Assembly (NCBI GenBank): GCA_016839655.1
Contig: JAEOTW010000235.1
Span: forward strand, 1 to 13,892
Source: Promethearchaeota archaeon
Lineage (GTDB): Archaea > Asgardarchaeota > Lokiarchaeia > Sigynarchaeales > SOKP01
Direction of reading: 5' to 3'
Length of the DNA: 13,892 nt
Position 1 is the first letter of the stretch, and every line of letters starts with the position of its first letter. A program made the position numbers and the translations under genes. The notes under the pieces are model-generated. The model saw only the letters and a list, made by a program, of their open reading frames with translations. It was not told where the DNA came from and made no database searches. This document shows positions 7,938 through 13,892 of this stretch, piece by piece.

Positions 7938-9515
7938 TCAAATTGCAGTTTTTACTGGTTCTTTTACTTCTTTAGAGAGTGTAATCGTCTCCATTTTTTT
8001 ATACAATTGTTCCTGCTTATACTCTAATTTATTTTCTATTCCATTTTCCATGAAATATTTCATTTCATCAGAGATAATATTTTGTGTCATCCCCATTGAA
8101 TGAAGCATATCTACACCACTCTTGATAACTGTTTTTGCAAAACGTGGTATATTTTTACCCATCCAGTTGAATTTCCCAAATGGATTAATGTATCTTTTAA
8201 GAAGCATTCCTAGCCAACCTTTACTAAGGTAATAAGCAGAATATGCTTCCCCAACTAATTGATACATTTCATTATTGGTAAGCTGCTCGGTACGCATCAT
8301 TGGATGAAATAAATCGTAATGTTTGTAATCAGTACTAGTAATCATATTTTTCTCCGACATTTCATTGTAAAAATCTGTTCCTGGAAAAGCTGTGATAGGT
8401 GTAAATTGTATACAGGTTAGATTGAGTGATCTAGCAAATTGAATATTTTGTCGTACCATTGTTTTAGTTTCTCCCGGAAAACCAATAATAACTCCGCCAA
8501 ATATCGAAATACCTCTATCTTGAAGCGAAGAAACCACTTTTCTAACCATATCAGGAGTTGTATTTTTTTTATTCATGGCATCAAGACTTTGTTGATGCAC
8601 TGATTCAATTCCTAAAAATACTTGTCTCATACCTGCTCTATGCATTAGATCAATTAACTCGGGATTTCGATATAAAGTATCAACTCTAGATTGACAGGAA
8701 AGAAAAATTTTGTTTGGAACTCCTGAACGAATTATCGTATCGAGGATCTCTTTTGTCCTTTTTGTTTTAATAGTAAAATTATCTTCACAGAAGAAAATAA
8801 AGTCGTTTTTCCAATCAATATCATAAATTTCTTGCATAATTCTTTTAGTCGATTTTGTTCGGTAAGTGATTGGGCGATCTGGATTTCTCCACATTTTTAT
8901 TATACAACAGAATTTACAATTATGTGGACACCCCCGTGAAGTTTCAAGTTGAGCAACTCGAGCGCCTAAATAAATATATTTTTTATCGTCCAATAAATCT
9001 CTACGAGGCATAGGAAAATTATCTAAGTTAGGTTCTAACTTTCGATCCTTGTTGTGATGCACTTTTCCATCTTTATTTTTATATGAAACACCATCAATAT
9101 CCTTTAATAATCTTCTCTCCTTATTTCCATCGAGATAATCTATAAGTTCGCGAAATGTGTTTTCTCCTTCACCTCTAACAGTATAATCTATTGCAGAATG
9201 TTTTGCCACGTATTCAGGGGCTAATGTTGGTTGATATCCACCTATAATGGTTGTACAGCCTAGGTCTTTTGCCATTTGTGCAACTTCAAAAGCATTAGAG
9301 ATCTGAGGTGTCATACTTGTGAGAGCTACAATATCACTCTGATTTAATAATGAACTAAATTTCTTTTCTTTAAATTTATGGACTTTGAAATCAAATAATT
9401 TGGCTTCGTGTTCCGGAACCATAGCAGCAATTGAGATTAAGCTTAATGGAGGTCCTTTAATTATCGCATCAAGCCCAGAGCTAATTCGCGCGGGATTGAC
9501 ATACAATATTTTCAA
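7938..9515 (-). CDS. B12-binding-domain radical SAM enzyme (class B-like)
   Basis: The N-terminal Rossmann-type cobalamin-binding domain (about 1-130) shows KILYVNPAR, SMTPQISNAFEVAQMAKD and IIGGYQPTLAPE, without a DxHxxG motif, as is common in this class. The radical SAM core has ETSRGCPHNCKFC with the [4Fe-4S] ligands C196, C200 and C203 (CX3CX2C), then RVDTL, GIESVHQ and GFPGET. A C-terminal region of about 100 residues is unassigned. Such enzymes typically methylate or rearrange unreactive carbons in lipids, cofactors or natural products; hopanoid methylases and archaeal GDGT ring synthases belong to the wider group. The start is TTG (9513-9515): an in-frame stop lies just upstream and the next methionine is residue 32, inside the conserved domain. 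The upstream AGGT is a weak Shine-Dalgarno candidate. Substrate is unknown. Confidence 0.93.
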   Translation of the reverse strand: MKILYVNPARISSGLDAIIKGPPLSLISIAAMVPEHEAKLFDFKVHKFKEKKFSSLLNQSDIVALTSMTPQISNAFEVAQMAKDLGCTTIIGGYQPTLAPEYVAKHSAIDYTVRGEGENTFRELIDYLDGNKERRLLKDIDGVSYKNKDGKVHHNKDRKLEPNLDNFPMPRRDLLDDKKYIYLGARVAQLETSRGCPHNCKFCCIIKMWRNPDRPITYRTKSTKRIMQEIYDIDWKNDFIFFCEDNFTIKTKRTKEILDTIIRSGVPNKIFLSCQSRVDTLYRNPELIDLMHRAGMRQVFLGIESVHQQSLDAMNKKNTTPDMVRKVVSSLQDRGISIFGGVIIGFPGETKTMVRQNIQFARSLNLTCIQFTPITAFPGTDFYNEMSEKNMITSTDYKHYDLFHPMMRTEQLTNNEMYQLVGEAYSAYYLSKGWLGMLLKRYINPFGKFNWMGKNIPRFAKTVIKSGVDMLHSMGMTQNIISDEMKYFMENGIENKLEYKQEQLYKKMETITLSKEVKEPVKTAI

Positions 9516-9648
9516 AGTTTTTTACCTAAGAATTTTTCTTTTTTTTATAGTTTTATAAGGAGAGTGCTTAACTTTATCTAGCCTATAGCTTTACGATTAT
9601 ATTAGAATAATAAAAGAAGCTTTGAGAACTCTTTAGTCTATTCTCACC

Positions 9649-9667
9649 TAACTAAACTATTTAGTTA
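9649..9667. repeat. Perfect inverted repeat TAACTAA-N5-TTAGTTA
   Basis: Seven-base arms lie in the 284-base gap between the radical SAM gene and the helical-repeat gene, about 135 bases upstream of the radical SAM start. It could be an operator or the base of a small hairpin in the transcript. Nothing else in that gap looks like a gene. Confidence 0.3.
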
Positions 9668-9799
9668 TTATATATTGTTGAATCTTATTAAACTTTGTTA
9701 TCTCTACATAGTAATCTTTTTGAGCACATAACATAGAAGTAATAAGAAATTAATATTGAAATTATAATACAATTTGAGAGCTTTATGGAATTTGAGATT

Positions 9800-10939
9800 C
9801 TACTTAAAATAGGAGATAAGAGTATTTTTTATCATCTCAAAATGACCTAAATGTGTCTTTGCAAGGTTTTCAAGGGCTTCCATAATCCCTAATTTCTCAA
9901 TCCTTTCAGTAATTTTAAAATAAGGAGAATCTTTCAACTTTTTTACCAATGCTTTATTTTTCTCAATATTGTTTAATAGAAATTCCATAGGATTTGATTC
10001 TCGGGTTCCTAACATTGCTTGAATGATCGCCATTAACATTGTATCAAAAGTGATCCTAAGAATTATTTCTTGATCAAACTTTGAAGAAATTGGAAACAGG
10101 TATGATTTAAGCATAGATACTGATTCTTTAAACAGTTCTAAAGATTCTTTTCCTAGTTTTTTAATTTGTTCATTGTGAGTACGATTTTCAGATGCTCTTA
10201 AACATAAAGCGGAAACAGTTTGGTATTCTGCAACGAAATGAATAAATCTTGCTTTTGCATTAAGATATGTATCTTTTGATTCCTCTTCATCAATTAGATC
10301 ATTTAATTCATCTAATGATTTTCTAAAATATGTAGCAATTTCAGAAAATTTCTTAGCAGACTCTTCGAATTCTCCTCTGGATAATAGATTTAATGCTTTT
10401 TTCTCTTCTTGTTCATATATCTCATCAAATTTATGAATTTTCATCACTGCTTTTAATATCAGACGTTTTCCATCATCTTTTTTAATTTTAGAACGTTCAA
10501 ATGCTTGTCCTGCTTTTAGAAGTAATATTGAAGATAAATTATTGAACTCCTCGGGATCTGTCTCATATAAATAATCTGAAGCCTTTTGCCATGATTCTCC
10601 TGCAGTCTCCCAATCATGCATATTAAAAGAAATATTTCCTAATTGAATCAATAATTTAGCGGAAACTTCGTTGAGTTTTAGTTCTTCAGTTTTTCTAATA
10701 ATTGATTTTAATCTATAAACTGCTTGAATATTATTTTTAAATCTTGAGATTATCTGAGTAATTCTTATGTATAATTCATCTAATTTGAGATAACTACCAA
10801 GATCAAGGTAAATTGATGCTGCTTTTTCGTAAATTTGGATTGCTTCTTTTCCTTTCCCCCGATCTGCGAGGGTTTCTGCTTGATCAATTAATCTAATTGC
10901 TTCCAACTCTTTTTCATCATCAAAATTATTGTTGATCAT
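9800..10939 (-). CDS. TPR/SNAP-like alpha-helical repeat protein
   Basis: The 379-residue protein is almost entirely helical with no enzymatic motif, signal peptide or membrane span. TPR-like helix pairs are visible: ADRGKGKEAIQIYEKAASIY (about 29-48), LGNISFNMHDWETAGESWQK (about 105-124) and LLSRGEFEESAKKFSEIATYF (about 189-209), each with the small/large residue pattern of tetratricopeptide repeats. The opening helix pair also recalls alpha-SNAP, though no specific SNAP signature can be verified by eye. TPR proteins are protein-protein scaffolds; the partner is unknown. The ATG is preceded by AAGGAG (10948-10953, minus strand) eight bases upstream, the best Shine-Dalgarno sequence in the window, which fixes the start. 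A TATA-like box at 10968-10975 would put the transcript start too near that site, so the true promoter may lie further up. Confidence 0.7.
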   Translation of the reverse strand: MINNNFDDEKELEAIRLIDQAETLADRGKGKEAIQIYEKAASIYLDLGSYLKLDELYIRITQIISRFKNNIQAVYRLKSIIRKTEELKLNEVSAKLLIQLGNISFNMHDWETAGESWQKASDYLYETDPEEFNNLSSILLLKAGQAFERSKIKKDDGKRLILKAVMKIHKFDEIYEQEEKKALNLLSRGEFEESAKKFSEIATYFRKSLDELNDLIDEEESKDTYLNAKARFIHFVAEYQTVSALCLRASENRTHNEQIKKLGKESLELFKESVSMLKSYLFPISSKFDQEIILRITFDTMLMAIIQAMLGTRESNPMEFLLNNIEKNKALVKKLKDSPYFKITERIEKLGIMEALENLAKTHLGHFEMIKNTLISYFK

Positions 10940-10947
10940 GATTTTTT

Positions 10948-10953
10948 CTCCTT
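10948..10953 (-). promoter_or_regulatory. Strong Shine-Dalgarno sequence of the helical-repeat gene
   Basis: AAGGAG on the minus strand stands eight bases before the ATG. It contrasts with the other genes here, which mostly lack such motifs, and it supports the chosen start. Confidence 0.6.
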
Positions 10954-11109
10954 AAATACTAAGTTTTGTATATAACGAATTTTTTAAAAAGTCAAAACAA
11001 TTTACTTTAACTTAATTAAGATATTAAAATCTTAGTATTAATAGCTTTTTATAAAAAAAATTCTATATTTCTTTATATCCTTGTACCAAAAAGTTAACGT
11101 ATCGTTTTA

Positions 11110-11994
11110 CTAAAACTGTTTAAAGAGCTTGATATTCCTATTTTTTACTATTTCTCGAAATTCCATTGATTGATAAGCAGATGCAAATGATTCTTGAGCA
11201 TCTTCAATTGCACCGTAAAATATAAAGTTCGAAAACCAAGTAACGATGAACATTATACTGGCCCTTCTGTATCGGGTCTGGAATTTAACATTTAATCTAG
11301 GAGAAGAATACTGAAAAAGAAAAAGGTTAGGTGCGGTCCCAACTGGTAGTCTCAAAGACTTACTAACTAAATGTTGAGTCTCTAAGATATGAGCTAAACT
11401 CTCTAAATTAACAACACCTCCATCAACCCATATTCTTTCGATACCAATTTCTTTTAATCCATCAATTAAATTAACATTATGAGGTTGATTTTTTTCAGTA
11501 AGGTATGAATATCTCTGGGTAGAAGTCATGTTTTCAGAACCAAGAATCAAGATTACTACAGATTTTATTTTATTTTTCTGTAATACTTCTACCTCTTTCT
11601 TATTCTTTAGATTTGAAATTGTATTATATATATATTGTTCTGGTTTAATTCCATTTTCTCTAAGATATTCAATTCCTGCTATTCTTGACTCAAAATTACC
11701 TCCCAATATGAAAGGAGGTTTGAAATGATCTAAATAAAACTCTAGATATTTTACCATTGATTTCGGAGTTGTAGCAGAAATTTCAATTAAATTAGGAATC
11801 TTGTATTTCTCCGATAAGGATTGATGTTTTTCAATGCGTTTTATAGCTTTTTGAGCGTTAAATATTTCTGGATTTTTCCTGTCAAGAATAGTCTCATTCT
11901 GATAAAAAATGGTACCAATAAGGGTAGGTGGAGTATTGAAATGACCTCGTCCTATTTTTATTTTTTCATAAGTATAATATTCCGCATTATCCAT
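11110..11994 (-). CDS. MtrH-family methyltransferase, stand-alone and divergent
   Basis: The sequence follows MtrH, the subunit that moves the methyl group between tetrahydromethanopterin and a corrinoid protein, along its length: TPPTLIGTIFYQNETIL (21-37), the helix FNAQKAIKRIEKHQSLSEK, a PPFILGG strand (93-99), YIYNTISN (121-128), LRLPVGTAPN (215-223 region) and FIFYGAIEDAQESF (257-270). The 294 residues fit a TIM-barrel of MtrH size (about 310). It is divergent: MtrH usually has an Asp where this protein has G98 in the LGG strand, and the GNGAGH-type loop after the late strand is replaced by GGVVNLESLAH (192-202). No mtrA-G, corrinoid protein or MttB-like gene is adjacent. It may serve a substrate-specific methyltransferase encoded elsewhere or have a changed substrate. 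Family assignment is fairly sure; activity is not. Confidence 0.83.
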   Translation of the reverse strand: MDNAEYYTYEKIKIGRGHFNTPPTLIGTIFYQNETILDRKNPEIFNAQKAIKRIEKHQSLSEKYKIPNLIEISATTPKSMVKYLEFYLDHFKPPFILGGNFESRIAGIEYLRENGIKPEQYIYNTISNLKNKKEVEVLQKNKIKSVVILILGSENMTSTQRYSYLTEKNQPHNVNLIDGLKEIGIERIWVDGGVVNLESLAHILETQHLVSKSLRLPVGTAPNLFLFQYSSPRLNVKFQTRYRRASIMFIVTWFSNFIFYGAIEDAQESFASAYQSMEFREIVKNRNIKLFKQF

Positions 11995-12025
11995 TTTGAG
12001 ATCATCAATTATATCTAATACTAAT

Positions 12026-12045
12026 AATAGGAATAAAAACCTATT
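12026..12045. promoter_or_regulatory. Inverted repeat AATAGG-N8-CCTATT upstream of the MtrH-like gene
   Basis: Perfect six-base arms that include GC pairs, unusual in this AT-rich gap, lie 32-51 bases upstream of the MtrH-like ATG. The position suits an operator next to the promoter. No regulator can be named. Confidence 0.3.
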
Positions 12046-12131
12046 TAATCTGCTTAAATTTTAAGAGGTAAGATATTTTTTCTATTTTTTCCTAATATCA
12101 ATATTGTAACAAGATTATATGTCTGAAGACT

Positions 12132-12161
12132 ATTAATTTTTTAAGAAATAAAAAAATTAAT
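12132..12161. repeat. AT-only inverted repeat, 11-bp arms, 8-base loop
   Basis: ATTAATTTTTT and its exact complement flank an eight-base centre, 29 bases before the ATG of the small duplicated-motif gene. It overlaps the likely promoter of that gene. Composition makes a chance origin quite possible. Confidence 0.35.
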
Positions 12162-12189
12162 TTGAAATTATAGTGAAAATTTGTTTAAA

Positions 12190-12438
12190 ATGGATAATGA
12201 AAATATATCACAAGTTAATGTAGCAGCATATTATCTGGCAGAAAAAGGATATACTTACGATAGATTGTGTTGGATGCTTGCGGAAAGGCAGTTAATCATT
12301 CAAAGGGATCCGGCTTATAATCAGGAGGGGAGGATAAGAGAAAAAGCAGCTGAAATATTTCATTCTGGCCCAACTTATGATATTTTATGCTATTTAATTT
12401 CAGAGATAGATATTATGATGAAATTGAAAAAGAAGTAG
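12190..12438 (+). CDS. Small protein with two tandem DUF2934-like motifs
   Basis: The 82-residue cytosolic protein is made of two copies of one helical motif. Copy 1 (about 11-36) contains AAYYLAEKGYTYDRLCWMLAE; copy 2 (about 52-76) contains AAEIFHSGPTYDILCYLISE. Matching positions are the Ala-Ala pair, TYD, LC followed by an aromatic residue, and a closing Glu. The pattern (an IRxxA helix, then an aromatic/acidic turn, then an xWxxAE helix) resembles the small bacterial DUF2934 domain, though that match is by eye. A linker with RDPAYNQEGRIR joins the copies and the tail is lysine-rich. The ATG at 12190 is preferred over the in-frame TTG at 12181. It is divergent from the MtrH-like gene and convergent, with a 36-base gap, to the VWA gene. 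Function is unknown. Confidence 0.72.
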   Translation: MDNENISQVNVAAYYLAEKGYTYDRLCWMLAERQLIIQRDPAYNQEGRIREKAAEIFHSGPTYDILCYLISEIDIMMKLKKK

Positions 12439-12474
12439 CATGAAATTAGCTTCAAAATATCTTAGTTAACTGAA

Positions 12475-13680
12475 TTAGTAAAGATGAAGTTTTGTATCAC
12501 AGGTGCGACAATGACCTTCTTTTAATTTCTTAAAACAATCCTCATGATACAAAGCATTACATTGAAGATTACCACATTGCACTGCGGATTGCCCTTTCTC
12601 AAAAATCAAATGACATACTGGACATGCATTAAAAAGGGCTTCCTCTCCAAGTAACCCAATATCTTGAACAAATTTAGCTGGCATGATTTCTGGTTTTTTA
12701 ACAGTCTCTTCCTTCAAACCCTTTGTAAGGGTACGTAATTTTTGGATTTGTGTGACTTCTATAGGAATCTTTAAAAGATAGAAGCAATGAGGGCATCTTG
12801 CAGTTCCTGATTTTCTTACTTGATGATTTTTTTGGGAGTCTGCCCACGCTGCTAAACAATGAATATGATATGGTGTAGTGCAATTAGGGCAATACCTTCC
12901 TGTAATATAAAAAGAACCTTTTGTATAGGGATTTTGATCAGAAAAACAGATTGAACATTTCTTAAAATCTACTTCTCCTCGTATTTGCTTTAAACGCAGT
13001 TCTTGGTCTTTTGTTAAATCCTGAACTCTTAATAAATCTGCTGCAATTTTTCTAAGAAATGCTGGATTATCTATAAGAGTATCTTTATCAGTTCCATACT
13101 TTTTATAATTATCATCTGCAACTTCTTGTGCTGATCTAATTAATGACTCGTGATCATTACTATAAAAATATCGTCCCCCTGTGATGTCACTTATTTTTTT
13201 TAATATATTATCTCGTCTTGCATTTCCTAAGCCAAAAGTATCAATTCTGATGTTTAATCCTTGGGCAAGACGCGCCATTTTTAGAGGATCAACAGCAGAT
13301 TTCATATAATTTCCATCAGAAATCAAGACTATTCTCGGAGTTTTAGCACCAATTTTACGTAATTCAGCTATTAACGTTTTAATTGATAAAGCTAATGCAT
13401 CTCCCATTGCGGAATATCCTCCACAACTTAATGAATCCAAAGCTTTGTTAAGGCTATTTTCAAAACTAGCTGTTGTGAATTCTATAATCTTTTTAGGTTT
13501 ATTAGAATATTTAATTATCGCAAACGCACTTAAGCTATCTATATTAAATCTATCCTTTATCAAAGTTTTTATAGCAGAAATACTGCAGTTTAACCGATTA
13601 GGACTGAAATCCTTTCTAAACATCGATCTTGACGTGTCTATACATATAACAAGATTCTCTGGAATTCTATTATCTGACAT
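12475..13680 (-). CDS. VWA-domain protein with two C4HC3 zinc-binding modules (RING/PHD-like)
   Basis: Residues 8-190 form a von Willebrand A domain: DTSRS (15-19) supplies the MIDAS DxSxS, GGYSAMGDAL (87-96) has Ser90 where Thr is usual, and ISDG (120-123) supplies the last Asp. Two zinc modules with the same ligand order follow. Module 1 is C242-x2-C245-x18-C264-x2-C267-x4-H272-x2-C275-x20-C296-x2-C299. Module 2 is C353-x2-C356-x12-C369-x4-C374-x4-H379-x2-C382-x8-C391-x2-C394. This C4HC3 spacing fits PHD/RING-type treble clefs, used for ubiquitin ligation or peptide recognition. No signal peptide or membrane span is seen. VWA followed by zinc modules also recalls the TFIIH subunit p44/Ssl1. 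No ubiquitin, E1 or E2 gene is in the window, so ligase activity is only a hypothesis. Confidence 0.88.
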   Translation of the reverse strand: MSDNRIPENLVICIDTSRSMFRKDFSPNRLNCSISAIKTLIKDRFNIDSLSAFAIIKYSNKPKKIIEFTTASFENSLNKALDSLSCGGYSAMGDALALSIKTLIAELRKIGAKTPRIVLISDGNYMKSAVDPLKMARLAQGLNIRIDTFGLGNARRDNILKKISDITGGRYFYSNDHESLIRSAQEVADDNYKKYGTDKDTLIDNPAFLRKIAADLLRVQDLTKDQELRLKQIRGEVDFKKCSICFSDQNPYTKGSFYITGRYCPNCTTPYHIHCLAAWADSQKNHQVRKSGTARCPHCFYLLKIPIEVTQIQKLRTLTKGLKEETVKKPEIMPAKFVQDIGLLGEEALFNACPVCHLIFEKGQSAVQCGNLQCNALYHEDCFKKLKEGHCRTCDTKLHLY

Positions 13681-13892
13681 TTTGTTTACTGCATTTACTG
13701 GTTCTAATTTTTGATGTGTAGCGAATGATCTTTTTGATTTACTCTTTTTTTAAATGTTTATTAATTACTAATTAATTAATACTGCTTCAATTAGATAAAG
13801 TTTATTTTTACAAAAAAAAATAATATTTAATAAAACCTAATTTACTATTAACATTAAGAATATTAGTAAAAAGAATATTGATATTAAATTTG
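13681..13892. other. Terminal AT-rich intergenic stretch
   Basis: This upstream region of the VWA gene holds a TATA-like run (CATTTAAAAAAAG on the minus strand, near 13746-13758) that would give a leader of about 45 nt. A run of nine A (13812-13820), oligo-T on the minus strand, could terminate a minus-strand gene lying beyond the window. An inverted pair TTTACTA / TAGTAAA occurs at 13841-13847 and 13864-13870. No gene is seen. Confidence 0.4.

Noticed and set aside
9661..9740. 25-codon minus-strand ORF (MLCAQKDYY...) in the gap before the radical SAM gene
   Set aside because: It is too short, with no ribosome-binding site and no recognisable features.
11528..12018. Two short plus-strand frames (11528-11728 and 11821-12018)
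   Set aside because: Both are antisense to the MtrH-like gene and Phe/Ile-rich, as expected from complementing Lys/Asn-rich coding.
12698..12883. 61-codon minus-strand frame
   Set aside because: It lies within the VWA gene in another frame, across the first zinc module.
13445..13714. 89-codon plus-strand hydrophobic frame
   Set aside because: It is antisense to the MIDAS-encoding part of the VWA gene; the hydrophobicity reflects the complement of its codons.
1..13892. CRISPR array, insertion sequence or integrated element
   Set aside because: No regularly spaced repeats, transposase, integrase or tRNA-flanked attachment site was seen.

Overview
The window is AT-rich, with even more AT-rich intergenic gaps, and looks like a chromosomal segment of an archaeon, most likely of the Asgard (Lokiarchaeota-like) group. 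Archaeal signs are TATA boxes close to start codons, oligo-T runs after stop codons, a TTG start, mostly absent Shine-Dalgarno motifs, an MtrH-family methyltransferase, an archaeal-style ArsR repressor and a GH57 4-alpha-glucanotransferase-type enzyme. The Asgard assignment rests mainly on the VWA protein with two C4HC3 zinc modules and on the helical-repeat protein. It is an inference from gene content. No rRNA, tRNA, CRISPR array, transposase or integrase was seen.

Layout. Bases 1-1788 (+) hold the 3' part of a U32-family Fe-S protein (TrhP-like tRNA/rRNA hydroxylation family), then protein-L-isoaspartate O-methyltransferase. A 47-codon ORF (-) lies in the next gap (1828-1971). Bases 2103-6098 hold a divergent carbohydrate pair sharing a 99-bp promoter region: a GH57 glucanotransferase/amylase (-) and a maltokinase-like kinase (+). 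A ribbon-helix-helix protein (-) converges on the kinase. It is followed by an 800-base AT-rich gap with no gene that I can support.

Bases 7581-9515 hold an ArsR-type repressor (+) convergent with a B12-binding-domain radical SAM enzyme (-) that starts at TTG. Next come a TPR/SNAP-like helical protein (-, 9800-10939) and a stand-alone divergent MtrH-family protein (-, 11110-11994). The last genes are an 82-residue protein built from two copies of one motif (+, 12190-12438) and the VWA plus double zinc-module protein (-, 12475-13680).

How the genes fit together. The only clear metabolic partnership is the divergent GH57/maltokinase pair, which points to alpha-glucan turnover with phosphorylation of maltose or a related sugar. 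The other genes are mostly single transcription units facing alternating directions. The items most worth a second look are the VWA protein with tandem C4HC3 modules, the solitary MtrH homologue, the internally duplicated small protein, the B12-radical SAM enzyme and the SNAP-like helical protein.
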